From assembly GCF_019733465.1 (NCBI RefSeq), contig NZ_JACVQL010000147.1:1-37984 (forward strand): a DNA stretch of 37,984 nt, written 5' to 3'. The notes beneath the pieces were generated by a model. The model ran no database searches and had not been told where the DNA came from. It saw only the letters and a list, made by a program, of their open reading frames with translations. Numbering within the stretch: position 1 is the stretch's first letter; the number at the start of each line of letters is the position of its first letter. Below, one piece after another: positions 16,129 to 24,129 of the stretch. This DNA comes from Actinotalea ferrariae (GTDB lineage Bacteria > Actinomycetota > Actinomycetes > Actinomycetales > Cellulomonadaceae). The position numbers were made by a program, and so were the translations under genes.

Positions 16129-17649
16129 ATGCTCCCGGGAACCGAGGTCTCGTACTGGATCGACTCCGCGCCCGGTTCCACCTACCCATCGCTCCGCGAG
16201 GACCTGACGGTCGACGTCGTCGTCGTCGGCGGGGGCATCGCGGGCGTGTGCACGGCCTGGGAGGTGGCGCGGACCGGGCGTTCGGTCGCGCTCCTGGAGG
16301 CGGACCGCATCGTCGCGGGCGTCACCGGCCACACGACGGCGAAGCTGTCCGCGTTGCATACGCTCACCTACGCGCGGCTCGCCTCGACGTTCGGGCCCGA
16401 GGCGGCGTGGCTCTACGCGCAGTCCCAGCAGCAGGCCGTCGAGCGCGTCGCCGCCGTCTCGGCCGAGCTGGGCATCGACTGCGACCTCGAGCGGCTGCCG
16501 GCGTTCACCTACGTCGAGTCGCCCGACCCGCTCGAGGACATCGCCGCCGAGGTCGCGGCCGCGCTCGACGCCGGGCTTGCCGCGTCATACGTCGGCGACA
16601 CCGACCTGCCCTTCCGGATCGCGGGCGCCATCCGGGTCGAGGACCAGGCGCAGTTCCACCCGCGCAAGTACCTGCTCGGTCTCGCCGACGACCTGGTGCG
16701 GCGCGGCGGCCAGATCTTCGAGGGGACGCGCGCCGTCGAGCTGGACGAGGGCGACCCGTGCCGTGTCACGACCGAGGGCGGTGCGACCGTGACCGCGCGC
16801 GACGTCGTCGTCGCCACGCACTACCCCGTGTTCGACCGGGCGATGCTCTTCGCGCGACTCGAGCCGCAGCGCGACCTCGTGGTCGCCGCCGTCATCCCGG
16901 CCGACGACGACCCGGGCGGCATGTACATCACCCAGGAGCAGGGCACGCGCTCGGTCCGGACGGCCCCGTACGGCGAGGGCCGGCGGCTGCTCATCGTCAC
17001 CGGCGAGGTGTTCACGCCCGGCACGGCCGACGACGTCACCGAGCGGTTCGAGCGCCTCGCCGCGTGGACGCGCGAGCGGTTCCCGCGGGCCGAGGTCGTC
17101 TACCGCTGGGCGACGCAGGACAACAGCACGACCGACCACGTGCCGTTCGTCGGCCCGTTCCACCCCGGCGCCGAGCACGTCTGGGTCGCGGCGGGCTTCG
17201 GCGGGTGGGGCATGAGCACGGGCGTCATGACCGGCCGGCTGCTCGCGGCCTCCATCGCCGGCGAGCGCCTGCCGTGGACGGACCTGTACGACCCGCGGCG
17301 GTTCAACCTCCGCCGCGAGGGCGCGGCGATGGCGAAGCTGCAGGGCACGGTCGCCAAGCACTTCGTGCGCGACCGCCTGACCGGCGACGACGTCGGCTCG
17401 GTGGACGAGCTCACGCCCGGGTCGGGTGCCGTGATGCGCGTCAAGGGACGCCACTGCGCCGTCTTCAAGGACGACGACGGCACGGTCCACGCGGTCTCCG
17501 CGCGGTGCACGCATCTGGGCTGCATCGTCGACTTCAACGACGCCGAGCGCGCGTGGGAGTGCCCGTGCCACGGCAGCCGGTTCGGCGTCGACGGGTCCGT
17601 CATCCAGGGACCGGCCAACCGGCCGTTGGAGCGGCGCGAGCTGGGCTGA
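16129..17649 (+). CDS. FAD-dependent oxidoreductase with C-terminal Rieske domain
   Basis: A 506-residue protein. A DAO-type FAD domain begins with G34-x-G36-x-x-G39 in VVVVGGGIAG and ends with GWGMSTGVMTGRLLA near 360-375. The C-terminal Rieske [2Fe-2S] domain has the ligands C460/H462 in CTHLGC and C478/H481 in CPCHGSRF. Fusions of this kind oxidise amines or amino acids with electron transfer through the cluster; the substrate is not evident. No signal peptide is visible, so it is cytoplasmic. No ribosome site precedes ATG 16129. Neighbouring genes give no pathway context. Confidence 0.9.
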   Translation: MLPGTEVSYWIDSAPGSTYPSLREDLTVDVVVVGGGIAGVCTAWEVARTGRSVALLEADRIVAGVTGHTTAKLSALHTLTYARLASTFGPEAAWLYAQSQQQAVERVAAVSAELGIDCDLERLPAFTYVESPDPLEDIAAEVAAALDAGLAASYVGDTDLPFRIAGAIRVEDQAQFHPRKYLLGLADDLVRRGGQIFEGTRAVELDEGDPCRVTTEGGATVTARDVVVATHYPVFDRAMLFARLEPQRDLVVAAVIPADDDPGGMYITQEQGTRSVRTAPYGEGRRLLIVTGEVFTPGTADDVTERFERLAAWTRERFPRAEVVYRWATQDNSTTDHVPFVGPFHPGAEHVWVAAGFGGWGMSTGVMTGRLLAASIAGERLPWTDLYDPRRFNLRREGAAMAKLQGTVAKHFVRDRLTGDDVGSVDELTPGSGAVMRVKGRHCAVFKDDDGTVHAVSARCTHLGCIVDFNDAERAWECPCHGSRFGVDGSVIQGPANRPLERRELG

Positions 17650-17691
17650 CGGGGCGGCTGGGGACGAACGCCGAATCCCTCCGTCGAACGG

Positions 17692-17697
17692 CATGAT
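17692..17697 (+). promoter_or_regulatory. weak -10 candidate before the ATP-grasp gene
   Basis: CATGAT lies 6 bases before GTG 17704, in a 54-base gap without a ribosome site. The first position departs from TAnnnT. Confidence 0.25.
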
Positions 17698-17703
17698 GCG
17701 ACC

Positions 17704-18561
17704 GTGCTCCTCCTCGTCCCCGCCGATCCGCTCAACCCCGCCCGCGCCGACGAGCACTTCCGCCCCGAGGCCCTCGCCGCTCACCACGCGGGCGTCGAGG
17801 TCGGGCTCGTGGACCACGACGCCCTCGAGCGCGGTCGCGCCGGCGAAGCGCTGCTCCGCATACCGAAGGCCGACGACGACGCCGTCTACCGCGGCTGGAT
17901 GCTGCGCGCGGAGCAGTACGCGGAGCTAGAGCGGGTGCTCCGCGAGCGCGGGGTACGCCTCCGCACCTCCGCCGAGCAGTACCGAACCGCGCACGAGCTG
18001 CCCGGGTGGGTCGCGGCCCTCGCGACGGTCACCCCGCTGTCCGTGTGGACCGACGGACCCGACCTCGACGCGTTCGAGACGTGCTGCCGCGCGCTCGGGT
18101 CAGGGCCGGCGGTGCTGCGGGACTTCACGAAGTCGCTCAAGCACCACTGGGACGAGGCGTCCTTCGTGCCCGACGTCGCCGACGTCGCCTCCGCGCGCCA
18201 GATCGCCGCACGCTTCCTCGAGCTGCGCGGCGCCGACCTCACCGGCGGACTCGTGCTGCGCCGGTTCGAGCGGTTCGTGTCGGCGGAGGCGCGCACGTGG
18301 TGGATCGACGGTGTCTGCCGGCTGGTCACCGCGCACCCCGACACCCCGGACGACGCGCCGCCCGCGCCGGACCTGACGGCCGTCGCGCCGCGGGTCGCCG
18401 GGCTGGGGCTCCCGTTCGTGACGGTCGACATGGTGCTGCGGGACGACGGCGCCTGGCGCGTCGTCGAGCTGGGCGACGGTCAGGCCAGCGATCGGCCGAC
18501 GAGCACGTCGCCCGCCGAGCTCGCCGGAGCGCTCCTGGGCGTCAGCGGTGACGCCGTCTGA
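17704..18561 (+). CDS. ATP-grasp domain protein, DUF4343-like
   Basis: A 285-residue protein. The first 85 residues read as a pre-ATP-grasp domain (LLLVPADPLNPARADEHF). DFTKSLKHHWDEA (near 140-152) and the closing segment FVTVDMVLRDDGAW then VVELGDGQ (near 238-260) match the ATP-grasp fold of DUF4343, with E and D as candidate magnesium ligands. Such proteins ligate a carboxylate to an amine or are of unknown use. GTG 17704 is the only start in frame with the domain. A DnaA box lies 8 bases after the stop. Confidence 0.7.
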   Translation: MLLLVPADPLNPARADEHFRPEALAAHHAGVEVGLVDHDALERGRAGEALLRIPKADDDAVYRGWMLRAEQYAELERVLRERGVRLRTSAEQYRTAHELPGWVAALATVTPLSVWTDGPDLDAFETCCRALGSGPAVLRDFTKSLKHHWDEASFVPDVADVASARQIAARFLELRGADLTGGLVLRRFERFVSAEARTWWIDGVCRLVTAHPDTPDDAPPAPDLTAVAPRVAGLGLPFVTVDMVLRDDGAWRVVELGDGQASDRPTSTSPAELAGALLGVSGDAV

Positions 18562-18568
18562 TCGGCAG

Positions 18569-18577
18569 TTGTCCACA
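18569..18577 (+). other. perfect DnaA box TTGTCCACA
   Basis: TTGTCCACA is the actinobacterial DnaA-box consensus. It lies in the 69-base gap between the ATP-grasp gene and the DUF6318 lipoprotein gene, 41 bases before the -10 box of the latter. Isolated boxes away from oriC can act as DnaA titration or regulatory sites. Confidence 0.45.
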
Positions 18578-18617
18578 GGCGCCTGGACGGCCCTGTCCGG
18601 ATTGTCCGCACCGCCGG

Positions 18618-18623
18618 TAGGTT
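18618..18623 (+). promoter_or_regulatory. -10 box of the DUF6318 lipoprotein gene, leaderless
   Basis: TAGGTT ends 7 bases before ATG 18631. The segment CGCCGGTAGGTT closely matches CGCCGATAGGTT in front of the OmpA-domain lipoprotein gene at 21089. No ribosome site is present. Confidence 0.5.
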
Positions 18624-18630
18624 GCGCGCC

Positions 18631-19227
18631 ATGCGTCTGAGCAGGGGGCCGATGGCGGTCGTGGCCGGGCTGTGCGCCGTCGTGGGCCTGGCCGCGTGCA
18701 CGCCCGAGGCGACGGAGCCGACGCCGACTGTCTCACCGGCGGGCACCACCACGCCGTCCGCGTCCCCCACGCCGACGACGCCGCCTGAGGGGATCGCGCC
18801 CGAGAGGCCGGCGGAGCTGGCCGAGGTGAGCGTTGCCGGCGCGGAGGCGGCAGCGCGGTACTTCCTGCAGCTCTACCCATACGTCTACGCGACCGGTGAC
18901 CTGACCGAGTGGCGCGCGCTTAGCCATCCCGAGTGCACCTTCTGCGCATCCGTGGTCTCCAATGTCGAAGCGCAGGTGGCCGCTGGAAACGTGAATCGCG
19001 GATCGCTCATTGACGTCCTCGAGATCGCGGCTGCCGAGATCACGCCTGGCCGCTTCGGCGTGAATGCCGTCATCACGGAGGCCCCTTCGAGGGAGCTCGA
19101 CCCCGACGGCAACGTCGTCTCCGAGCAGCCATCTCCGATCACCTACGACGCCGTCTTCGCGCTGCAGCATCTGCAGGCGGGCTGGGTGGTGCTCGAGCTG
19201 GACGTCGCCGAAGTCGAGGAATCGTGA
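18631..19227 (+). CDS. DUF6318 lipoprotein
   Basis: A 198-residue lipoprotein. A signal peptide ends in the lipobox GLAAC, with the lipidated cysteine near residue 23, followed by a Thr/Pro/Ser-rich linker to about 55. The DUF6318 domain follows, with AAARYFLQLYPYVYATGD and LSHPECTFCAS. The two cysteines of ECTFC could form a disulphide or bind metal outside the membrane. The family is common in Micrococcales and of unknown function. ATG 18631 fits both the signal peptide and the promoter; a TTG at 18622 is in frame but overlaps the -10 box. GTGA overlap couples it to the PKD gene. Confidence 0.85.
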   Translation: MRLSRGPMAVVAGLCAVVGLAACTPEATEPTPTVSPAGTTTPSASPTPTTPPEGIAPERPAELAEVSVAGAEAAARYFLQLYPYVYATGDLTEWRALSHPECTFCASVVSNVEAQVAAGNVNRGSLIDVLEIAAAEITPGRFGVNAVITEAPSRELDPDGNVVSEQPSPITYDAVFALQHLQAGWVVLELDVAEVEES

Positions 19228-20102
19228 AGCGCGCCGCACCGTGCGCCCTCCTTGTGCTCGCGCTCCTCGCGCCATCCGCCGCGCACGCGAAGGCACCGAT
19301 CGGCGAGGAAGCGCCGGTCGTCGGCGGCGCCGCGCGGGGCAGCGCTGTCGACCTCAATGCGCGCGCCTCAGCGGCAGCTGAGAGCGACTGGCAGCAGTCG
19401 GGGGTCGACCCCGCTGTCCGCCTCACCGAGTACCAGCGAGCTTTCGCGTGCGGCGCGAGCTCCGTGCGGGTCTCGACGCCGGCGAACGGCGACTGCACCG
19501 CGGACATCGGTCCGACCGACATCCCCGACTGCGGCGGCCCGGCACCGCTGCAGCCGCTGTGGCGGCGCGACCGCGCGACGCCGACCAGCCCGTGGAGCCT
19601 CTGGCAGTTCGTGAGCGACTGGGCGTGCCCACAGGTCGCGCTCCCCACCTTCACCGCCGAGGACTTCCGCCGGCTACCGCTCGCGCCGGCGCAGGTCACT
19701 CTCCAGCCGGCGGCGTCGACCGTCCTGATCAACATCCCGACGATCACGATGGCTGCCGCTCCTGAGCAGCTCCTGACGACCGACCTGCTCGGGTTCCCGG
19801 TCGAGGTCCGCGCCGTCGCCGCGACGTACACGTGGGACTACGGGGACGGCAGCGCGCCGCTCGTCACGACGAGCCCCGGACGCCCGTACCCGAACCACGA
19901 CGTCCACCACTCGTACGCCCGACCCGGCACCTACACGATCACTCTCACGACGACGTGGACCGGCGAGTACCGCTTCGCGGGGACGAGCGCGTGGACACCC
20001 GTCGACGGCACGGCGACGACCGTGAGCACAGTGCCGCCGATCACCGCGATGGAAGCGCGCAGCACCCTCGTCGCCGAGCCCTGCACGCCAGCCACCTGCT
20101 GA
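19224..20102 (+). CDS. secreted PKD-domain protein
   Basis: A 292-residue protein with a signal peptide (LLVLALLAPSAAHA, likely cut after AHA near residue 22). Residues about 190-270 form a PKD domain: YTWDYGDGS and HSYARPGTYTITLTTTW. The preceding 160 residues contain paired cysteines and are not assigned. GTG 19224 overlaps the stop of the DUF6318 gene, and such pairs recur in related genomes. It is probably an extracellular partner of that lipoprotein; the function is unknown. Confidence 0.8.
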   Translation: MKRAAPCALLVLALLAPSAAHAKAPIGEEAPVVGGAARGSAVDLNARASAAAESDWQQSGVDPAVRLTEYQRAFACGASSVRVSTPANGDCTADIGPTDIPDCGGPAPLQPLWRRDRATPTSPWSLWQFVSDWACPQVALPTFTAEDFRRLPLAPAQVTLQPAASTVLINIPTITMAAAPEQLLTTDLLGFPVEVRAVAATYTWDYGDGSAPLVTTSPGRPYPNHDVHHSYARPGTYTITLTTTWTGEYRFAGTSAWTPVDGTATTVSTVPPITAMEARSTLVAEPCTPATC

Positions 20103-20115
20103 GCTCCGCGGGGGC

Positions 20116-20146
20116 TTGACCTCGCCCCTGGGGCACGCCCGAGGCT
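20116..20146 (+). promoter_or_regulatory. MerR-type promoter with 19-base spacer and internal palindrome
   Basis: TTGACC (20116-20121) and GAGGCT (20141-20146) are separated by 19 bases, the overlong spacing that MerR-family activators act on. The spacer holds GCCCCTGGGGC (20124-20134), and CCTCG/CGAGG arms (20120-20124, 20140-20144) flank it. The -10 ends 6 bases before ATG 20153, so the regulator probably controls its own leaderless mRNA. Confidence 0.55.
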
Positions 20147-20152
20147 CGCACC

Positions 20153-21001
20153 ATGAACGCGGAGAACCACGAAGCGGCCGAGGACGGTCAATGGATGTCG
20201 GCGGGCGCCTTCGCCCGCCGGGCACGTCTGTCCCCGAAGGCCCTGCGCCTGTACGCCGAGAACGGCGTGCTGCGCCCGCGCCGGGTCGACGTCGACTCGG
20301 GCTACCGGCGGTACCACGCCGACCAGCTCCGCGACGCCCGGTGGATCCGCCTGCTGCGGCGCGCGGGGATGCCGATGCGCGATCTCACCGACCTGCTCGA
20401 CCCCGCGTGCGACGACCGTCGCGCGCGGCTCGAGCAGTGGTGGGACGACGTCACCGCGGACTTCGAGTACCGGCGCTCGATCGTCGAGCACCTCACCAGC
20501 GTCGTCACCGACGGGAAGGAAGAGCACGCCATGTACACGACCACCACGCGGGACGTGCCCGCGCAGACCATCCTCACCGAGCAGGCGTACGTGCAGGTCG
20601 CCGACCTCGAGAACTGGATCGTCGCGGCGGGTTTGCGTCAGCTCGAGGCCGCCGCCCCGCTGGGCGGGCAGGTCGCGCCCTCGCTCGTCATCTTCCACGG
20701 CGAGGTCTCCGAGGACAGCGACGGCCCGGTCGAGGCCGCCCTGCCGGTCGACCCCGGACAGGCGGAGGCGTCGTCCGTCGCGCACCGCGTCGAGCCGGCC
20801 CACCGGGAGGCGTTCGTGACCGTCACCCGCGCACAGCTGCGGTACCCGGACATCCTGTCCGCCTACGACGCCGTCGAGAGGTGGATCAACCAGAACGGCG
20901 AGCGCCAGAGCGGCGCACCGCGCGAGTGCTACTTCGCCGACCCGTCGACGGGCGACCCCGACGAGCCGGTCGCGCACGTCGCGTTCCCGATCGAGGCCTG
21001 A
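20153..21001 (+). CDS. MerR-family regulator with GyrI-like effector domain
   Basis: A 282-residue regulator. The winged helix lies at about 14-85 (SAGAFARRARLSPKALRLY, then SGYRRYHADQLRDARWIRLLR). A coiled-coil linker follows to about 120. Residues 125-282 have the layout of a GyrI-like/AraC effector-binding domain (TRDVPAQTILTEQAYV at its start). The build is that of BmrR-like drug-sensing activators. No efflux gene is adjacent; the only clear target is its own promoter. The ligand is unknown. Confidence 0.85.
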   Translation: MNAENHEAAEDGQWMSAGAFARRARLSPKALRLYAENGVLRPRRVDVDSGYRRYHADQLRDARWIRLLRRAGMPMRDLTDLLDPACDDRRARLEQWWDDVTADFEYRRSIVEHLTSVVTDGKEEHAMYTTTTRDVPAQTILTEQAYVQVADLENWIVAAGLRQLEAAAPLGGQVAPSLVIFHGEVSEDSDGPVEAALPVDPGQAEASSVAHRVEPAHREAFVTVTRAQLRYPDILSAYDAVERWINQNGERQSGAPRECYFADPSTGDPDEPVAHVAFPIEA

Positions 21002-21076
21002 TTCCCAGGACCCCGCGCACGGAGCACGCCGCCATCCGCGATCCGGGTCGGCACGTCCACGGGTCGTCGGCGCCGA

Positions 21077-21082
21077 TAGGTT
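21077..21082 (+). promoter_or_regulatory. -10 box of the OmpA-domain lipoprotein gene, leaderless
   Basis: TAGGTT lies 6 bases before ATG 21089 and shares its upstream context with the box at 18618. CGTCCA at 21054-21059 sits at -35 spacing but is a poor match. Confidence 0.5.
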
Positions 21083-21088
21083 CCGCTC

Positions 21089-22252
21089 ATGCGGCTTGCC
21101 AGCAGGTCTTCCACACCCGTCGCGCTCGCGCTCTGCGTCGTCGCCGGGCTGACGGCCTGCACGCCCGAGGCGTCGGAGCCGACCCCCACGGGATCGAGCA
21201 CCACGTCGCCGAGCCCTGACGACGGCGCTCCGCAGGTCGACGCCGAGGCGTTCGAGGCGGAGCTGCGGAGCACGTTGGTCCTGCCGCCGATCCCGTCGTT
21301 CACGGTGCCGACCGGGCTCCTCTCCACCGCGGCGAGCCAGCAGATCTCCGGCGACCTCGACATCCCGGCCGGGCTCTACCAGGGGATCGCCGTCGTCGAC
21401 CTGCGGTGCACCGACGCGGGCGCCGCCGCGGCCGACGCGGGCGCCACGCCGTCCACCGGCGCGCAGCACTTCGACGACGAGACGACGAGCATCACCGTGG
21501 CCGGGGACGGCACAGGCGTGTACGACGCCCCCGGCCTGCACGTCGCCGTCCTTCCGGACGGGTCCGGCGTCTACGAGGACGGCGAGACGCGCGTGTCGAT
21601 CAGCGCGGACGGCTCGGGGACGTACGAGCGCGGCGACGTCCGCTACACCGTCCGCGCGGACGGATCCGGCTCGTACGACGACGGCGCCACACGAGTCTGG
21701 GTCGACGAGGCGGGTGCCGGCGGGTACGAGGACGAGAACCTGCGGGTGTCCATGGCGGCCGACGGCGAGGTGTTCGGCGACGGCGACCCCGCGCTGGTCG
21801 ACGTCGTGCGCGACGTGCTGGTCGAGGGGCTCCCCACGTTCCCGCCGGTGCCGCGCGTGCACGCGGTCGAGGCGACCGGGACGGTCTGCGGGACGGTCAT
21901 CCGGCTGGATGCGAACGTGCTGTTCGACGTCGACAGCGCGCAGGTGCGGCCGGAGGGGCAGCAGCACCTCGAGCGGGTCGCCGAGCTGCTCGTCGCGCTG
22001 GGCGCGCCGCGCGCCCAGGTGGTCGGCCACACGGACTCCACCGGCGACGAGGCCTACAACCAGGACCTCTCCGAGCGGCGCGCAGCGTCCGTGCGGGACC
22101 TGCTCGTGACCGGTGGTGTCGCATCCGACTCGCTCGAGACGGTCGGCCGCGGCGAGAAGCAGCCGGCGCGAGCCGAGACCGGGCCGGACGGCGCCGTCGA
22201 TCGCGCGGCGCAGCAGCTCAACCGGCGCGTGGAGATCGTCCTGCTCTCCTGA
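21089..22252 (+). CDS. lipoprotein with 17-residue repeats and OmpA domain
   Basis: A 387-residue lipoprotein. The lipobox GLTAC places the lipidated cysteine near residue 25. After a Thr/Ser/Pro linker and about 90 unassigned residues comes a repeat array (about 136-220). The C-terminal OmpA/MotB domain (about 268-387) contains LDANVLFDVDSAQVRP, VVGHTDSTGDEAYNQDLSERRA and VGRGEKQP; the D and R of these motifs bind diaminopimelate in peptidoglycan. In a monoderm this would tie the lipid-anchored protein to the cell wall. The first 35 residues closely resemble those of the DUF6318 lipoprotein at 18631. The gene stands alone. Confidence 0.88.
   Translation: MRLASRSSTPVALALCVVAGLTACTPEASEPTPTGSSTTSPSPDDGAPQVDAEAFEAELRSTLVLPPIPSFTVPTGLLSTAASQQISGDLDIPAGLYQGIAVVDLRCTDAGAAAADAGATPSTGAQHFDDETTSITVAGDGTGVYDAPGLHVAVLPDGSGVYEDGETRVSISADGSGTYERGDVRYTVRADGSGSYDDGATRVWVDEAGAGGYEDENLRVSMAADGEVFGDGDPALVDVVRDVLVEGLPTFPPVPRVHAVEATGTVCGTVIRLDANVLFDVDSAQVRPEGQQHLERVAELLVALGAPRAQVVGHTDSTGDEAYNQDLSERRAASVRDLLVTGGVASDSLETVGRGEKQPARAETGPDGAVDRAAQQLNRRVEIVLLS
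21494..21748 (+). repeat. five 51-base tandem repeats coding 17-residue units
   Basis: Five units of exactly 17 codons follow one another, with a partial sixth after 21748. The shared pattern is x-V-x-x-D-G-S-G-x-Y-[ED]-x-G-x-x-R-V. Units two to four are closest; the first and fifth have diverged. The Asp/Gly-rich pattern suggests beta-hairpins, perhaps calcium-binding, on the cell surface. Confidence 0.8.
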
Positions 22253-22274
22253 GCTCACCGGGCTGATCGCCGAG

Positions 22275-22283
22275 TTGTCCACA
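22275..22283 (+). other. perfect DnaA box TTGTCCACA
   Basis: The second consensus box, 23 bases after the OmpA-domain gene and 138 bases before the toxin gene. Both boxes share the longer core GTTGTCCACAG and the same orientation. No AT-rich unwinding element or box cluster is nearby, so this is not an origin. Confidence 0.45.
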
Positions 22284-22420
22284 GATTCGACGACGCCGAA
22301 GACCGCGAGCTGCCCCGCGCGCTAGACATGCCTCCGGCAAGGGCGACGAGGGGCGGACACGGTGCACGGCTTCGGGGTCGACGCACGCGGTGCGGTGCAC
22401 GGCGCCGCGACGTGCCCGCG

Positions 22421-23542
22421 ATGACGACCACGATCGCGGGGGCGTTCGGCAGCGCCACCGCCCTGCGCGCGGACGCCGACCGGCTGCGTCGGCGTGGTGA
22501 CGCCGCCGAGCGCCTGGCGCGAGCGGTGCGCGGGACCGACGTCGGCGCGTGGACCGGTGAGGCGGCGGACGCGTTCGCCGAGGCCTTGGCGGACGCCGCA
22601 CGGAGCTCCCTGAAGGCGGCCGACGACGCCCTGGCCGCAGCCCGGGCGCTGGACCGGCACGCGGCCGTGGTCGAGTGGGCCGACGACCGCCTCGCCTCGG
22701 CCGTGCCGGCGACCGCGGCGGAGGCCGACCTGCTGCTCGAGGACCTGCGCGGAGCCGTCGACGACTCGGCACGTGCCGCCGCCGCGACACTCGACGAGCT
22801 CGCCCAGGGCATCGAGCGGATGCCGGACATCTGGGACTTCATGGCCTACGCCCGGGAACAGTACTGGGGCGGGATCGGCGACTCTCTCGCCGGCATCGTC
22901 GAGTCCTCGTGGCAGGTCCAGCTGTTCCGCTACGCGACCGATCCGGTCGGCTACGTCGCCGAGCAGCAGGCGATGGGCCAGGCCCTGTGGACCGGACTGC
23001 GCGAGGACCCTGTTGGCCTCGCGAAGGACCTGGTCGACTGGGACACATGGCGTACCGATCCGCTGCGCGCGATCGGGCGTCAGGTTCCCGACATCATCCT
23101 CACCGCGGCGACAGTCGGTGGCGGCACGGGCGCGACCGGGGTGCAGCGACTTCAACGCCTGGCAACGTCAACCACCTCGCGGGCAGGTGACGAGGGGATC
23201 GAGGCACCAAGCGGCCCGCCCATGCACTCGCTCGCTTCTCCTCCAGGCACGAACCTCACGGAACCCGCCGTCTCCAGCCCGAAGCTGCGCAACATCGTGG
23301 AGCACTTGTACAGAGGCACGTACAACGCAAAGCGCGTGGGCGACGGCACGACGATGGACGCCCTCCGCCGCGAGAGGATCACCGGGGAGCCGACCCATGG
23401 GAAGTTCCACGCGCAGAAGGCCGAGGAGTTGCTGCGCGGGCTGGACAAGTGGTTGAGGCTGAACCGAGATGGAAACCCTCATGATCGCCTGGTCGCTCAA
23501 AGCCTCGCCAACGAACTTCGACAAGTCTTGGAGGGCACGTGA
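22421..23542 (+). CDS. WXG-type polymorphic toxin, probable type VII secretion substrate
   Basis: A 373-residue protein. The N-terminal 130 residues form alpha-helices with W44-T-G46 in GAWTGEAADAF, as in WXG100/LXG-type secreted proteins. A Gly/Trp-rich middle with YWGGIGDSLAGIV (near 147-160) is typical of the pre-toxin region. The C-terminal 88 residues (from about 286) form a separate domain: YRGTYNAKRVGDGTT, KFHAQKAEELL with H330, and DRLVAQSLANEL. I do not recognise its activity. GC drops across the junction (47 of 60 bases at 22561-22620, 34 of 60 at 23461-23520), as expected for an exchangeable toxin tip. ATG 22421 was chosen from the domain start; upstream residues in this frame are Arg-rich noise. 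No ribosome site is evident. GTGA overlap leads to the immunity gene. Confidence 0.7.
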   Translation: MTTTIAGAFGSATALRADADRLRRRGDAAERLARAVRGTDVGAWTGEAADAFAEALADAARSSLKAADDALAAARALDRHAAVVEWADDRLASAVPATAAEADLLLEDLRGAVDDSARAAAATLDELAQGIERMPDIWDFMAYAREQYWGGIGDSLAGIVESSWQVQLFRYATDPVGYVAEQQAMGQALWTGLREDPVGLAKDLVDWDTWRTDPLRAIGRQVPDIILTAATVGGGTGATGVQRLQRLATSTTSRAGDEGIEAPSGPPMHSLASPPGTNLTEPAVSSPKLRNIVEHLYRGTYNAKRVGDGTTMDALRRERITGEPTHGKFHAQKAEELLRGLDKWLRLNRDGNPHDRLVAQSLANELRQVLEGT

Positions 23543-23904
23543 GACAGCCGAGCACCGTCGCGATGACCGGGGCCCTGGTCTACGAGTATCGAGAGCTGCT
23601 ACCACTGCTGGCTGAACATCTCGAGGCCAACGACGGCGAAGTGCTGCCCCATCTGCTGATCGCGGACATCGTCGTGTGGATGGGCCACCAGGTCGACACC
23701 GCACCTCAGCTGTGCAGCTCGATGTGGCAATGGCTCGGAAGTGCGTACGCCCGCGGCGATGACGCCATCCAGAATCTGATCGCTGCGAGTGCCGTAGAGG
23801 CTCTGCCTATGCCGGGGCAACCCGGAGCTCGGGCACTTCGCAACATGCTGCCGCCGGATCTGAGGGTCTTCGACCCTTGGCTGGGAGATCCCGAGCTGCG
23901 TTAG
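23539..23904 (+). CDS. probable immunity protein for the adjacent toxin
   Basis: A 121-residue soluble helical protein, with YRELLPLLAEHLEANDGEVL and HLLIADIVVWMGHQVD in the first half. It resembles DUF7674-type immunity proteins in pattern, though I cannot confirm that. GTG 23539 overlaps the toxin stop by four bases, the usual toxin-immunity coupling. The lower GC continues from the toxin tip, so the two were probably acquired together. Confidence 0.6.
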   Translation: MRQPSTVAMTGALVYEYRELLPLLAEHLEANDGEVLPHLLIADIVVWMGHQVDTAPQLCSSMWQWLGSAYARGDDAIQNLIAASAVEALPMPGQPGARALRNMLPPDLRVFDPWLGDPELR

Positions 23905-24129
23905 CAGCGCCCGGTGAATCGACTCCGGCGCCCACCTACGCGGTTCCCCGTTCGCTGATGCTTTTCGGTTCGACCACACGCGTCAACCCTCGACGAACGG
24001 CCCTTCGCAGGATCGCCCACTGGCCGGGCCCGCCATTCCCTGAGGAGCCTCCCGGCGGTAGACATGGCGGCGGCACGGCGACGTGAGCGGAGGCAACACC
24101 CTGACCTGATCCGCATGAGAGGACGAGCA

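Noticed and set aside
21089-22252. An outer-membrane porin because of the OmpA domain
   Set aside because: The protein has no beta-barrel; only the peptidoglycan-binding domain is shared, and the lipobox fits a monoderm lipoprotein.
18569-22283. An origin of replication around the DnaA boxes
   Set aside because: Only two single boxes, no AT-rich region and no dnaA, dnaN or gyrB gene nearby.
23905-24129. A small gene between the immunity gene and 24130
   Set aside because: Short frames only, without ribosome sites or motifs.
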